64,000 nt of DNA from JAENVT01 sp963805445 (GCA_963805445.1 CAWDUI010000054.1:372001-436000); one strand, 5' to 3'; positions 46,393 through 55,558 are shown, counted from the first letter of the stretch. Numbers and translations: made by a program. Notes: generated by a model from the sequence alone, not told the origin.

Positions 46393-46889
46393 ATATGGCC
46401 ATCTGGATCGATCGGGTTACCGCACCACTGGCACGGGGGCCGCCCGGCGGCGACGATCGACTCGGTGTGACTGCACAGCGCCGCGGCCTGGCCGCGGGTG
46501 AGGAAGACCCGGAGATGACCACGGTCCTCGACGGCGTCGGGGTCGGGTTCGCCCTCGTCGTCGACGGGGACGACCTCTTCGAGTTGCACCAGGACGCGAT
46601 CGTTGTCGCGGTCGTACCCGAGCCCGATCGGGCCGAGCACGAACACCGGGTCGACGGGCTCGGCCAGTTCCATGGCGGCGGGAAGGGGCTGATCCGCCGG
46701 CGTCGGGAGATCGCTCATCACCTTGCGGAGGTAGTCGGCGATTGCCGCGGCCTGCTGCTTCTCGCACTTGACGGTGACGCGGGTGGCGCCGCGCCGAGCC
46801 TGGAGCAGGAACGTGCGCTGGCCGGGTTGGCCGATCGCGCCGACGGTGAACGCATCGACCTCGTCGAACTCGTAGAAGACGCCCATCAT
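46374..46889 (-). CDS. DUF3090-family protein
   Basis: 171 aa. Begins with YEFDEVDAFTVGAIGQPGQR and FLLQARRGATRVTVKCEKQQ, and the C-terminal CQWCGNPIDPDGHICPRMN is a four-cysteine-type zinc ribbon (CxxC...C). Function unknown. Start at ATG 46889 or 46886. It lies between the phosphomutase-like and SCO1664 genes with tiny spacing, so the three are one transcript. Confidence 0.82.
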   Translation of the reverse strand: MMGVFYEFDEVDAFTVGAIGQPGQRTFLLQARRGATRVTVKCEKQQAAAIADYLRKVMSDLPTPADQPLPAAMELAEPVDPVFVLGPIGLGYDRDNDRVLVQLEEVVPVDDEGEPDPDAVEDRGHLRVFLTRGQAAALCSHTESIVAAGRPPCQWCGNPIDPDGHICPRMN

Positions 46890-46893
46890 CGCC

Positions 46894-47544
46894 TCACGAC
46901 GGCCGCAGTTCGGCCAACGATCCACCGGTCGAGTTGACGGTCAGCACCACCGGCCCACCGACGGAGTAGGCGATCGCGGTGACGGAACACGGGCTGATGA
47001 CGATGCGCTGGAACAGATCGATGTGCGTGCCCATGGCATGGGCGACGGCGGCCTTGATCGGGTCGGCGTGTGAGACACAGACGACCACCCCGCCATCGTG
47101 GGCAGCGCGCAGCCGGTCGATGGCGTTGACGATACGGCCCTGCATCTCGGTGAAGCTCTCACCGCCGGGAAAGCGGAACGTCGATGGGGCACGCTGCACG
47201 GTGCTCCACTCCGGCAGCTTCATGAGCTTCTTCAGTTCGGCGCCGGTCCACTCGCCGAAGTCGCACTCGAGCAGGCCCTTGTCGATCTGGACCTTCAGGC
47301 CCCTGGCCTTGGCGATGGGTGCAGCGGTCTCGCGTGCTCGCTCGAGCGGTGACGCATAGACGGCATCGACCCGGCTGAGCGCGGCGATGCGGTCGGCTGC
47401 CGCCTGTGCTTGAGTTTGCCCGGCCTCGGCGAGGTGCAGCCCCGGTGCGCGGCCCGGCAAGATCTTGCCGGTGGTCGGAGTCAGTCCGTGACGTACCAAC
47501 AGGATCAACGTCGATGATGGGGGTGCGTGCTGTGGTCTCGCCAT
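46894..47544 (-). CDS. Histidine phosphatase superfamily protein, MSMEG_4193 type
   Basis: 216 aa. LILLVRHGLTPTTGKILPG has the catalytic RHG, and VVCVSHADPIKAAVAHAMG the second His, with the family stretch ECDFGEWTGAELKKLM between. Called a putative phosphomutase in the conserved trio; a phosphatase is equally possible. The ATG at 47544 is nearly back to back with the divergent uracil-DNA glycosylase gene. Confidence 0.85.
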   Translation of the reverse strand: MARPQHAPPSSTLILLVRHGLTPTTGKILPGRAPGLHLAEAGQTQAQAAADRIAALSRVDAVYASPLERARETAAPIAKARGLKVQIDKGLLECDFGEWTGAELKKLMKLPEWSTVQRAPSTFRFPGGESFTEMQGRIVNAIDRLRAAHDGGVVVCVSHADPIKAAVAHAMGTHIDLFQRIVISPCSVTAIAYSVGGPVVLTVNSTGGSLAELRPS

Positions 47545-47572
47545 CTCGATGTTGCAACTTAGTGTGCAATCC

Positions 47573-48277
47573 GTGGATTCGCTCCCTCGCTTGGCCGTCG
47601 ACGTCGGTTCGTGCCGGCTGTGCCCGCGCCTCGTCGCATGGCGTGAGCAGGTCGCCTTCGACAAGCGAGCCGCGTTCCGCGACGAGGAGTACTGGGGTCG
47701 TGGCGTGCCCGGTTTCGGCGATCGGCACGCCAAGGTGATGCTGGTCGGGCTGGCCCCCGCCGCCCATGGCGCCAATCGCACCGGTCGGGTGTTCACGGGC
47801 GACCGATCGGGCGACTGGCTCTTCCGGGCCATGTATCGGGCCGGCATGGCCAACCAACCGGAGTCCGTCTCGATCGACGACGGGCTGGAACTGACCGGTG
47901 CATGGGTGACCGCCGTGGTGAAGTGTGCGCCGCCCGACAACAAGCCGTCGCCGGGCGAACGGGCCAACTGCCGCCCGTTCCTGCAGCGCGAAGTGGCGCT
48001 TCTCGGCAGCGTCACCGTGGTGGTCTGCCTCGGAGCGTTCGCCTATGACGCCGTGTGTGCCGAGTTCGGGGTGCGCCCACGCCCGAAGTTCGGCCATGGC
48101 GTCGAGGTGAGTGCGGCGAACGGAATGCGTCTGCTGTGTTCGTTCCACCCAAGCCAGCAGAACACCTTCACCAAGCGTCTGACCGAGCCGATGCTCGATG
48201 CCGTCCTCAGCCGTGCCCAAGAGTTGTCCCGCGCCGACCAAGTCACGGAATCTCCGGTGCAACCGGAGATTCCGTGA
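47573..48277 (+). CDS. udgB: Uracil-DNA glycosylase family 5 (UDGb)
   Basis: Removes uracil and some other deaminated bases from DNA. Motif I GLAPAAHGANRTGRVFTGDR and motif II HPSQQNTFTKRLT are those of family 5. Cluster cysteines are in SCRLCPRLVAW, VVKCAPPD and ANCRPFL, giving a [4Fe-4S] site. GTG 47573 is chosen because TAGTGT ends 7 nt before it; an ATG at 47549 adds eight residues. The last 13 codons lie inside a perfect 20-bp hairpin. Confidence 0.85.
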   Translation: MDSLPRLAVDVGSCRLCPRLVAWREQVAFDKRAAFRDEEYWGRGVPGFGDRHAKVMLVGLAPAAHGANRTGRVFTGDRSGDWLFRAMYRAGMANQPESVSIDDGLELTGAWVTAVVKCAPPDNKPSPGERANCRPFLQREVALLGSVTVVVCLGAFAYDAVCAEFGVRPRPKFGHGVEVSAANGMRLLCSFHPSQQNTFTKRLTEPMLDAVLSRAQELSRADQVTESPVQPEIP

Positions 48278-48281
48278 CTTG
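48239..48281. terminator. Perfect 20-bp inverted repeat with 3-base loop at end of udgB
   Basis: Left arm 48239-48258 begins CAAGTCACGG, loop GCA, right arm 48262-48281 ends CCGTGACTTG; all 20 positions pair. It contains the udgB stop (48275-48277) and ends 10 bp before the stop of the convergent methyltransferase gene. Likely a bidirectional terminator or a mobile palindromic repeat. No T-run follows. Confidence 0.65.
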
Positions 48282-48291
48282 CTCGAACGGT

Positions 48292-49164
48292 TCACCGGTC
48301 GGCAACGGCAACGCGTCCGTGTTGCAGATATCGGCGTGACCTGACTGCCAACGACAACCGGCTCGCCAACGTCAGCAGGTCGTCGTCGTCGACGACCGTG
48401 AACCCGTTCCGGGCGAGGAGGTGACGCATCGACTCCGGGGTCCACCACGATCGCCATGGCTCGGCGGCCATCGGGTTGCGGCTGCGAGCCATCCTGGCGA
48501 GCACGGCAGCGACGACTCGACCGACCGTCGAGGTCAGAGCGCGCGCCTGGTAGTTGACGACCAGCCGGCTGCCGGGAGCCGAGCGGCGGGCGACGGCGCG
48601 CATCATCGTCTCGACATCAGCTGCCACGAGGTAGGGGATCACGCCCTCGCACACCCACGTGGTCGGAACCGTGCGACGGTGGCCCGCAGCGTCCAGTGCC
48701 GCGTCGAGCGAATCGGTGGTCAGATCGGCCGGGACGAACCGGATGGATCGCGCCACGAGATCGAGCTGACCGACTCGGGTCTGTTTGTCGTCCTGCGATC
48801 GGGGGTGGTCGACCTCGAACACGTCGGTGTCGACGAGCTCGCCCATCCGCCACGCCCGCCCGTCGAGCCCTGCCCCGAGGATCACCAGTTGGGGCAGCGC
48901 TCGGAGACGTATCGCCGTGTCGATCGCGATGGTGCGCGGCACCATCACGTCGGCAATGGCGGTCAATCGTTCGAACTCGATCCGTTCGGCGAACGCACGT
49001 GGCGTGACACCCGAGAGCGCTGCCTCCACCTGGGCGCGCTCGGGCTCGGTCAGCAGTGACATCGCCGACGGATCGTCGAAGTGGCCGGGTGCCATCCGGG
49101 CGTGGGCCAGGGCTCGACCCTGGCAGACGAGCACGGCCGTACGGCTTGCTTGCAAAGGCTCCAT
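48292..49164 (-). CDS. Class I SAM-dependent methyltransferase, leucine carboxyl methyltransferase type
   Basis: 290 aa. VILGAGLDGRAWRM is the SAM-binding glycine motif, FEVDHPRSQDDKQTR the acidic loop, and WVCEGVIPYLVAADVETMM the family motif. These proteins are frequent in actinobacteria, often acting on unknown natural products. The ATG at 49164 was taken because upstream residues are Arg-rich and unlike the family. Confidence 0.82.
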   Translation of the reverse strand: MEPLQASRTAVLVCQGRALAHARMAPGHFDDPSAMSLLTEPERAQVEAALSGVTPRAFAERIEFERLTAIADVMVPRTIAIDTAIRLRALPQLVILGAGLDGRAWRMGELVDTDVFEVDHPRSQDDKQTRVGQLDLVARSIRFVPADLTTDSLDAALDAAGHRRTVPTTWVCEGVIPYLVAADVETMMRAVARRSAPGSRLVVNYQARALTSTVGRVVAAVLARMARSRNPMAAEPWRSWWTPESMRHLLARNGFTVVDDDDLLTLASRLSLAVRSRRYLQHGRVAVADR

Positions 49165-49274
49165 CCGATCCAGCGTCGCGCGTCGTCGCCGAGAATGGGC
49201 AGAGCCCGGGTGACATGTCACCCGCGATGCGCTCTCGCAGCGCGAAGCTGGGCCGACCCGACGGAAGGATCCAC

Positions 49275-49706
49275 ATGAACAAGCAGGTGATCAACGCCGA
49301 TGTACCGACCACGGGCGGACCGTTCAACCTCTGCGTTCGTTATGGCGACACGGTGTACGTGTCGGGACTGCCGCCATTCGATGCCGAGTATTCCGCTCGT
49401 CTGCGTGCAGCGCGGGCTGCGGGCGAGCCGATCCCTCCGTTCCCGCCGACACCGTTCGACGTGCAGGCCCGATGTGTGATGGACCACCTGCAGTCGTTGG
49501 TGGAAGCGGCGGGCTCGAGCATGGATTGCCTGCTGAAGGTCGTGGTGTGGCTGAAGGACCAGTCGGACCAAGAGGCGTTCGACGGGATCTACCGCAGCTA
49601 CTTCTCCAGTGATGAGGCGCTGCCGACGAGGACTCGCATGCAGGCCGGCAGGACCCCGATGGATTGTGGCTTGGAGATCGACGCAATCGCGTTCGTGCCG
49701 GGCTGA
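49275..49706 (+). CDS. RidA/YjgF-family protein
   Basis: 143 aa. DTVYVSGLPPFD starts the fold and ALPTRTRMQAGRTPMDCGLE is the substrate-site end with the conserved Arg. RidA enzymes deaminate reactive enamine/imine intermediates and related members act in pyrimidine or other nitrogen catabolism. Ribosome binding site GGAAGGAT before the ATG. It opens a run of amide-related genes. Confidence 0.82.
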   Translation: MNKQVINADVPTTGGPFNLCVRYGDTVYVSGLPPFDAEYSARLRAARAAGEPIPPFPPTPFDVQARCVMDHLQSLVEAAGSSMDCLLKVVVWLKDQSDQEAFDGIYRSYFSSDEALPTRTRMQAGRTPMDCGLEIDAIAFVPG

Positions 49707-49712
49707 CCCCGG

Positions 49713-50624
49713 TCAGCGACTCAGCGCACGACCGAGTGCTGCGCCCGCGAGGTGGTTGGCGGCGACGGCATCGTCGAGGAAGTCGGCGAGTGAGAAGAAG
49801 CCGTGGTACATCCCGCTGAAGCGCACGTGGCTGGTGGGCACGCCCAACGCAGCGAGACGCGCCGCGTAGGCATCGCCCTCGTCGCGCAGCGGGTCGTACT
49901 GGGCGGTGATCAGCAGCGTGGGCGGCGACTGGGCCAGCACGTGGTCGGCAGCGAAGTGCGGCGAGACGCGCGGGTCGGTGGCGCTGGTCGGAGTACCGCC
50001 CAGGTAGTGGTTGATGAACCAGCGCATGCCGGCCGCCGTGAGCTGTGGGCCTTCGGCGTTCTCGGTGAAGCTGGGGAAGCTGCACGTGAGATCGGTGGCG
50101 GGGTAGACGAGCAGTTGATATCGCAGCGGCGCCGGTGCCAAGTGGCCGACCACGATCGCCAGGTTGGCGCCAGCAGAGTCGCCACCGATCGCCAGCCGAT
50201 CCGGAGAGCATCCGAGCGAAGCCGCGTTGGCAGACGCCCACACCGTCGCGGCGACAGCGTCCTCCATGGGCGCAGGGAACTGATGCTCGGGCGCCAGGCG
50301 GTAGTCGACACTCAGTACCGCCTGACCGCTGCTGTTGGCCAAGATGCGACAGAGGTTGTCGTGTGTCTCCAGGTTGCCGAGCACCCAGCCTCCGCCGTGC
50401 AGGAACACCAGAAGGCCCAGATCGTCGTGATCGTTGGGTCGGTAGAGCCTGGCCGGCACCCCGCCGGCATCGAGATCGCGCGTGTGATGGATGGGCTCGG
50501 TCGACGGACGCTGTCGTTTGGCACGGATATCGCGGGCTTGTGCGGCGCTGCACGCCTCGATGGGCGGCTCGCCGAGGGCGGCCATCATCGCGAGCAGTGA
50601 TTCCGCCTGAGGATGTAGGGGCAC
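49713..50624 (-). CDS. HSL-type alpha/beta hydrolase (esterase/lipase)
   Basis: 303 aa. VFLHGGGWVLGNLETHDN is the oxyanion-hole HGGG, Ser is in IGGDSAGANLAIV, Asp in YDPLRDEGDAY and His in GMYHGFFSL. All of the hormone-sensitive lipase family. GTG start. Opposite in direction to its neighbours, and 6 bp from the end of the RidA gene. Confidence 0.85.
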   Translation of the reverse strand: MPLHPQAESLLAMMAALGEPPIEACSAAQARDIRAKRQRPSTEPIHHTRDLDAGGVPARLYRPNDHDDLGLLVFLHGGGWVLGNLETHDNLCRILANSSGQAVLSVDYRLAPEHQFPAPMEDAVAATVWASANAASLGCSPDRLAIGGDSAGANLAIVVGHLAPAPLRYQLLVYPATDLTCSFPSFTENAEGPQLTAAGMRWFINHYLGGTPTSATDPRVSPHFAADHVLAQSPPTLLITAQYDPLRDEGDAYAARLAALGVPTSHVRFSGMYHGFFSLADFLDDAVAANHLAGAALGRALSR

Positions 50625-50692
50625 CTGGCGATTCTGCCACGGCGATGCCCTGCGCGATCCAGCCAGTGCGGATGCCGTTACGGTGATCGACC

Positions 50693-52234
50693 ATGACCGA
50701 CGACATCACGCGCTTCGACGCGGTCGAGGGGTATTGCGGTGCTCTCAGCTGCACCCCGGGTGAGACGATCAGCGTGCATGTCTCCAGTCGCTCCGACCGG
50801 TACGACATGGCGATCCATCGGTGGGGTCCGGAGCTCGAACTGATGTGGAGCGCAACGGATCTCGTCGGCCAGGAACAACCACTTCCCGACGACGCTGACT
50901 CCAACGGCTGCGGCTGGCCCGTCGCGGTGACGATTCCCATCGGTGACGAGTGGCGGAGCGGGTTCTACCTCGTCTCGCTCGCCGCCCACGATGCTCCCCC
51001 GGACCGTGCCAGCGGCTACGCGGGCTTCGTCGTGCGTGCCGGGCGGCACCGCTCCTCGGCCTTGCTGGTGCTGGCGACCAACACCTACAACGCCTACAAC
51101 AGCTGGGGTGGGCAAAGCCTGTACACCGGGGGATCGCGGGTGTCGTTCGCCCGGCCGTTCGGGCGCGGGATGCTGGTGCGTCCGGCAACGGAGCGCGACG
51201 ATCGCAAGTCGCGACCCACGTATCGGCGCGAGGAGCCCGACGTCGATGGCTTGATCTACCAGCAATATCGGTTCGCCAACGGCTACCCCGGCTTCATGGG
51301 CTCGGCCGGATGGTTCACCTACGAGCGGCGATTCGTCGAGTGGGCGGAGGCCGAGGGCTACGAGCTCGACTACGCCGTGTCGAGCGACCTCGACCGTGAC
51401 CCCGAGATCGCCGCCGGATACGACCTCGTCCTCGGTGTGGGGCACGACGAGTACTGGTCCGCCGCGCAGCGGGCGGCGGTCGAGGGACACGTCCGGATGG
51501 GCGGCAACTACGCCAGCCTGTCTGGCAACACCATGTTCTGGCAGGTCCGCCTGGAAGATGATGGGCAGGCGATGGTCTGCCACAAGTACCACGCCCACGA
51601 GGTCGACCCGGTCGTGGGCACCGATGCGCAGGTGTCGATGACGGGCATGTGGGCCGACCCGTTGGTGGGCCTGCCGGAGACCGCGTTGCTGGGTGCCGGG
51701 TCGGCATACGGTTTGTACAGCCGCTTCGGTGCAGCCACACCCCGGGGCTCGGGAGCGTTCACCGTGTATCGCAACGAGCATTGGATGTTCGCCGGCACGG
51801 GGTTGCGGTACGGCGACCTGTTGGGTGTCGACGACGGCGTGGTCGGTTACGAAACGGTCGGCTGCCGGCTCGGCTTCGATGCGTATCAGTTGCCGATCGC
51901 GATCGGAGGCGACGGCACACCCGAACACATCGAGGTCGTCGCGTTCACACCGTCGTCGAACCTGGCGATGGGGGAGTATCCGGCTTCGATCGCCGCGCTC
52001 GACGATCAGGGTGATCTCGAGTTCATCGCCGCCCGCCTCCACGGTCGGGTCGACGCCGACACGTTGGCACTCTGCCGGCACGGCAACGCGGTGATGCTGA
52101 CCTGTCGGCCGTATGGCGACACGGGCGGCGAAGTGTTCACGATCGGCTCGACCGACTGGGTCTTCGGTCTCGCCGGCGACCCGCTGGTCGGCCAGGTCAC
52201 ACGCAACGTGATCGATCGTGGCCTTCGGCGGTGA
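50693..52234 (+). CDS. N,N-dimethylformamidase beta-subunit-like protein
   Basis: 513 aa, shorter than DmfA2 (about 760) and matching its C-terminal part. Marker blocks: VLATNTYNAYNSWGGQSLYT, GYPGFMGSAGWFTYERRFVE and LGVGHDEYWSAAQRAAVEGH. Dimethylformamidase hydrolyses small amides with a mononuclear iron centre; whether this form does so is unknown. TACGGT lies 8 nt before the ATG. Followed directly by a small lipoprotein gene (4-bp overlap). Confidence 0.7.
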   Translation: MTDDITRFDAVEGYCGALSCTPGETISVHVSSRSDRYDMAIHRWGPELELMWSATDLVGQEQPLPDDADSNGCGWPVAVTIPIGDEWRSGFYLVSLAAHDAPPDRASGYAGFVVRAGRHRSSALLVLATNTYNAYNSWGGQSLYTGGSRVSFARPFGRGMLVRPATERDDRKSRPTYRREEPDVDGLIYQQYRFANGYPGFMGSAGWFTYERRFVEWAEAEGYELDYAVSSDLDRDPEIAAGYDLVLGVGHDEYWSAAQRAAVEGHVRMGGNYASLSGNTMFWQVRLEDDGQAMVCHKYHAHEVDPVVGTDAQVSMTGMWADPLVGLPETALLGAGSAYGLYSRFGAATPRGSGAFTVYRNEHWMFAGTGLRYGDLLGVDDGVVGYETVGCRLGFDAYQLPIAIGGDGTPEHIEVVAFTPSSNLAMGEYPASIAALDDQGDLEFIAARLHGRVDADTLALCRHGNAVMLTCRPYGDTGGEVFTIGSTDWVFGLAGDPLVGQVTRNVIDRGLRR

Positions 52235-52509
52235 ACACGGTCCGCCGGTGCCTGCTGAGCGTCGTGCTCGTTGCCGCCGTGGCCGGATGCGGTTCGCAGC
52301 CCCGCGACGAGGCTCGCGACTCGTTGGTGAAGCAGTTGGAGGACGGTGGCCTCGACGCCACGACCGCCGAATGTGTTGTCTCGGCCTTCTTCGAGGGCAA
52401 GACGAACGAGGAGCTGAAGGGGTTCTTCGACCGACCCGAGCTGACGCCAGAGGAAGCAGCCGAGTTCGCCGCGCTCGGCCAGCGGTGCAAGACCGGGAGC
52501 GGCGGGTAG
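52231..52509 (+). CDS. Small predicted lipoprotein
   Basis: 92 aa from a GTG overlapping the previous stop. Signal segment with lipobox VAGC (Cys 20), then a short helical domain with two cysteines (AECVV and QRCKT) that could pair. No family recognised. It may attach a partner of the cluster to the membrane. Confidence 0.6.
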   Translation: MNTVRRCLLSVVLVAAVAGCGSQPRDEARDSLVKQLEDGGLDATTAECVVSAFFEGKTNEELKGFFDRPELTPEEAAEFAALGQRCKTGSGG

Positions 52510-52512
52510 TTT
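52507..52512 (+). promoter_or_regulatory. -10 box for leaderless carbamoyl hydrolase transcript
   Basis: TAGTTT ends exactly 6 nt before the GTG at 52519, and its TAG is also the stop codon of the lipoprotein gene. No Shine-Dalgarno is present. Confidence 0.5.
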
Positions 52513-52518
52513 ACGAAC

Positions 52519-53460
52519 GTGCCTCGAGTCCTCACTGTCGCTGCCGCGCAACTCGGACCGGTGCAACGCGATGACAGCCGCGACCAGGTGGTGGCGCGGA
52601 TGATGGCGCTCCTGCATCAGGCCGATCGACACGGGGTCGAGCTGGTGGTCTATCCGGAGCTCGCCCTCACGACGTTCTTCCCACGCTGGTTCGTCGACGA
52701 CATCGCCGACGCCGATCACTGGTACGAGCGCTCGATGCCGAACGCGTCGACGCAACCGCTGTTCGATGAGGCTCGCCGATTGCGCATCGGATTCTGCATC
52801 GGGTACGCGCTGCTCGACGAGGCTGGGCATCGCTGGAACGTGCAGACCCTGGTCGAGCGCGACGGCTCGATCGTGGCCACCTACACCAAAACCCACATAC
52901 CCGGCCACGAGTACCACGAGCCTGATCGCCCGTTTCAGCATGCCGAGCGGTACTACTTCGAGCCATCGCCCGACGGGTTCGGCGTGTGGCCCGCCTTCGG
53001 CGGGCTGATGGGGATGATGATCTGCAACGACCGCCGGTGGCCGGAGAGCTATCGGGTGATGGGCCTGCAGGGTGTCGAGATGATCCTGTGCGGTTACAAC
53101 ACTCCGATCCACTACGTGCCTGACCCGAGCCAAGACATCCTGCAGGGGTTCCACAACGCCCTCGTGATGCAGAGCGGGGCGTACCAGAACGGGACGTGGG
53201 TCGTCGGCGTCGCCAAGGGTGGAGTCGAGGAAGGTGTCGACTCGCTCGGTCAGTCGATGATCGTCGCGCCGAGCGGACAGATCGTGGCACAGGCTCTGAC
53301 CAGTGACGACGAACTGGTCGTTGCCCGCTGCGACCTCGATTGGTGCAAGCGGTACAAAGAGACGCTGTTCGACTTCGACCGCTACCGACGACCGGAGTTG
53401 TACTCGCGCATCACCGACCAGCGCGGTGTGATCGAGCCGGACCAGATCGGGCGCGGCTAG
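52519..53460 (+). CDS. Carbon-nitrogen hydrolase, N-carbamoyl-D-amino acid hydrolase-like
   Basis: 313 aa nitrilase fold. Catalytic triad visible: Glu in VVYPELALTTFF (about 47), Lys in YTKTHIPGHEYH (about 127), Cys in MMICNDRRWPE (about 173). The H-E-Y-H stretch and FQHAERYYFEP match N-carbamoyl-D-amino acid amidohydrolases. It would release NH3 and CO2 from a carbamoyl group. The amidohydrolase gene follows with a one-base overlap. Confidence 0.85.
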   Translation: MPRVLTVAAAQLGPVQRDDSRDQVVARMMALLHQADRHGVELVVYPELALTTFFPRWFVDDIADADHWYERSMPNASTQPLFDEARRLRIGFCIGYALLDEAGHRWNVQTLVERDGSIVATYTKTHIPGHEYHEPDRPFQHAERYYFEPSPDGFGVWPAFGGLMGMMICNDRRWPESYRVMGLQGVEMILCGYNTPIHYVPDPSQDILQGFHNALVMQSGAYQNGTWVVGVAKGGVEEGVDSLGQSMIVAPSGQIVAQALTSDDELVVARCDLDWCKRYKETLFDFDRYRRPELYSRITDQRGVIEPDQIGRG

Positions 53461-54494
53461 TGGGCGCGACCAGGCCGGGGTTGGTGTGCGGGCATCATCA
53501 TCTCTACTCGGCGCTGGCCCGTGGCATGCCGGCTCCACCGAAGCAGCCGACCAACTTCATCGAGATCCTCGAACAGATCTGGTGGCGACTCGACGTGGCC
53601 CTCGACATCGAGATGATCCGCTGGTCGGCGATGCTCGGCGCGGCCGAGGCGCTGATGTGTGGCACGACCGGGATCATCGATCATCACGAGAGCCCGTCGG
53701 CGATCGACGGCAGCCTGACGGTCATTGCCGAGGCGTGTGCCGAGGTCGGGGTGCGCGTGAACTGTGCGTACGGCGTCACCGACCGGCACGGTTCGCAGCA
53801 GGCCGCGCAGGGCCTGGCGGAGAACGAGCGGTACCTCCGCGCCGGCGGTCGTGGGATGGTTGGCGTGCATGCTGCGTTCACCTGTCGCGACGAAACGTTG
53901 GCGGCCGCCGCCGAACTGGCTGCCGACCTCGGCGTGGGCGTGCACATCCATGTCGCTGAAGGGATTGCCGACCGCGACGCCGGTGCCCGGCTCGAGCGGC
54001 TCGCGACAGACGATTGGCTGCTCGTGCATTGCGTGCACCTCGACCGTGGGTTGCCCGGAACGATTGCCCACAACCCGCGATCGAACATGAACAACGCGGT
54101 CGGATACGCGGCCCCCACCTCGCGACCGAATCGGGTGGTGCTGGGCACCGATGGCATCGGTGCCGACATGCTCGAGGAGGCTCGGCTTGCCTACGTCCGC
54201 CTGCGTGAGCACGACGTATCTGCGGGACCCGACGTGGTGTGGTCGTGGCTCGAAGAGGGATATCGGTTCTTCCCGGAATGCCGCGACGATCGGGTCGAGT
54301 ACAACTACGACCACGCCGACAGCGCCTGGCACACCGTCTTCACGCCCGGCACGCGAGCGACCGAAGTGACGCTCGGTTCGGGCGAGGTCGTGCTGCGCGA
54401 CGGCCGGCCGACTCGCGTCGACATCGATGAGGTTCGCGCCCGCGCCGCCGAGCAATCGGCCCGCCTGTTCTCCCGGATGTCGGCGGCATCGTGA
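53460..54494 (+). CDS. SsnA-like amidohydrolase lacking the N-terminal beta strands
   Basis: 344 aa from GTG 53460 (TAGTG overlap). Metal-dependent hydrolase: VCGHHHLYSALARGMPAP supplies the HxH motif only 10-12 residues from the start, then HIHVAEGIADRD (His), LVHCVHLD (His) and LGTDGIGADM (Asp). Relatives such as SsnA have 55-60 residues of beta-sandwich before HxH, absent here, while the C-terminal sandwich part (ATEVTLGSGEVVLRDGRPTR) is kept. No frame of the upstream gene supplies the missing part. Could deaminate or open a cyclic amide. Confidence 0.75.
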   Translation: MGATRPGLVCGHHHLYSALARGMPAPPKQPTNFIEILEQIWWRLDVALDIEMIRWSAMLGAAEALMCGTTGIIDHHESPSAIDGSLTVIAEACAEVGVRVNCAYGVTDRHGSQQAAQGLAENERYLRAGGRGMVGVHAAFTCRDETLAAAAELAADLGVGVHIHVAEGIADRDAGARLERLATDDWLLVHCVHLDRGLPGTIAHNPRSNMNNAVGYAAPTSRPNRVVLGTDGIGADMLEEARLAYVRLREHDVSAGPDVVWSWLEEGYRFFPECRDDRVEYNYDHADSAWHTVFTPGTRATEVTLGSGEVVLRDGRPTRVDIDEVRARAAEQSARLFSRMSAAS

Positions 54495-54515
54495 TTCCAG
54501 CATGAAAGGATCCCC

Positions 54516-55519
54516 ATGACCACCCCAGCTGCGATCTACCTGCAAGATGCCCATCCGATCCGCGAGGCGATGGAGTTCGCCCAGTATGCCGAGGCCAAGG
54601 GGTTCGATGCGGTGTGGCAGGCCGACAGTCGGCTGGTCCGCGACGCCGTGGTGCCCATGGCCGCCTTTGCGTCGGTCACCGAGACGATCAAGATCGGGTC
54701 GGGCGTCGTCGACTTGTGGACGCGCAACCCGGCGCGCCTCGCCTCGACGTTCTCGACGCTCGACGATCTGGCGCCCGGTCGGGTGATCCTCGGCATCGGT
54801 GCGTGGTGGGACCCGCTGGCCGCCAAGGTGGGGATCCGCCGTGACCGCCCACTGGGTGTGATGCGCGAGGTCGTGACCGTGGTACGGGCACTGCTGCACA
54901 ACGAGACGGTGACGTTCTCCGGGGAGTACGTGCATCTCGATGGTGTCGAGCTCGACTACGTCTACCAGGACCGCCGACCGAAGGATGTGCCGATCTACAT
55001 CGGCGCGACCGGGATGAAGATGATGGAGTTGGCCGGCGAGATCGCCGACGGCGTGGTGTTGAACTACCTCGTCTCGCCGGAGTACAACCAGCGGGCGATC
55101 GAGTCGCTGCAAATCGGCCTCGATCGTTCGGGTCGGTCGCTCGCCGACCTCCAGCGGCCGCAGCTGGTGGTGTGCGCGGTGCACGAGGACCGCAAGACCG
55201 CGCTCGACATGGCGAGGCTGATGGTCACGCAATACCTCGGCCAGCAGCCGCACATCATGAAGGCTTCGGGCGTGCCGCAGAGCCTGCTGGATCAGGTCGG
55301 AGAGGTGTTGACGTGGCCGGCCACTCACGAGCAGGTGCTGGCCGCCTCGAAGCTCGTGCCCGACGAGATCGTGCAGATGCTGACGGCCTCGGGGACCCCC
55401 GCCGAGGCCCGCGAGCGGGTGTCGCACTACATCCGCAACGGATGCACGTGCCCGATCCTGTACCCCTCGGCGACGTGCATGCGATGATCGACGCCTTTGC
55501 CGGCTGGACCGCCACCTAA
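54516..55519 (+). CDS. LLM-class flavin-dependent oxidoreductase, one frameshift near the end
   Basis: About 334 aa when read through. Luciferase-like TIM barrel: FAQYAEAKGFDAVWQADSRL, GSGVVDLWTRNPARLASTFS, and IGATGMKMMELAGEIADGVV. Uses FMN or F420; the actinobacterial setting makes F420 plausible. Loss of one C in a C run near 55470 gives an early stop; the expected end LGDVHAMIDAFAGWTAT follows in the next frame. AAAGGA ribosome binding site, 21 bp after the amidohydrolase. Confidence 0.8.
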
Positions 55520-55558
55520 CCTTTGCAGACGGCATCAGTTTCGTTCGCCGGCCGCCTC

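Noticed and set aside
49275..55519. A Rut-type uracil degradation operon
   Set aside because: RidA, an LLM enzyme and a carbamoyl hydrolase are shared features, but RutB, RutD and RutE-type genes and RutG are missing and the LLM protein is not clearly RutA-like.
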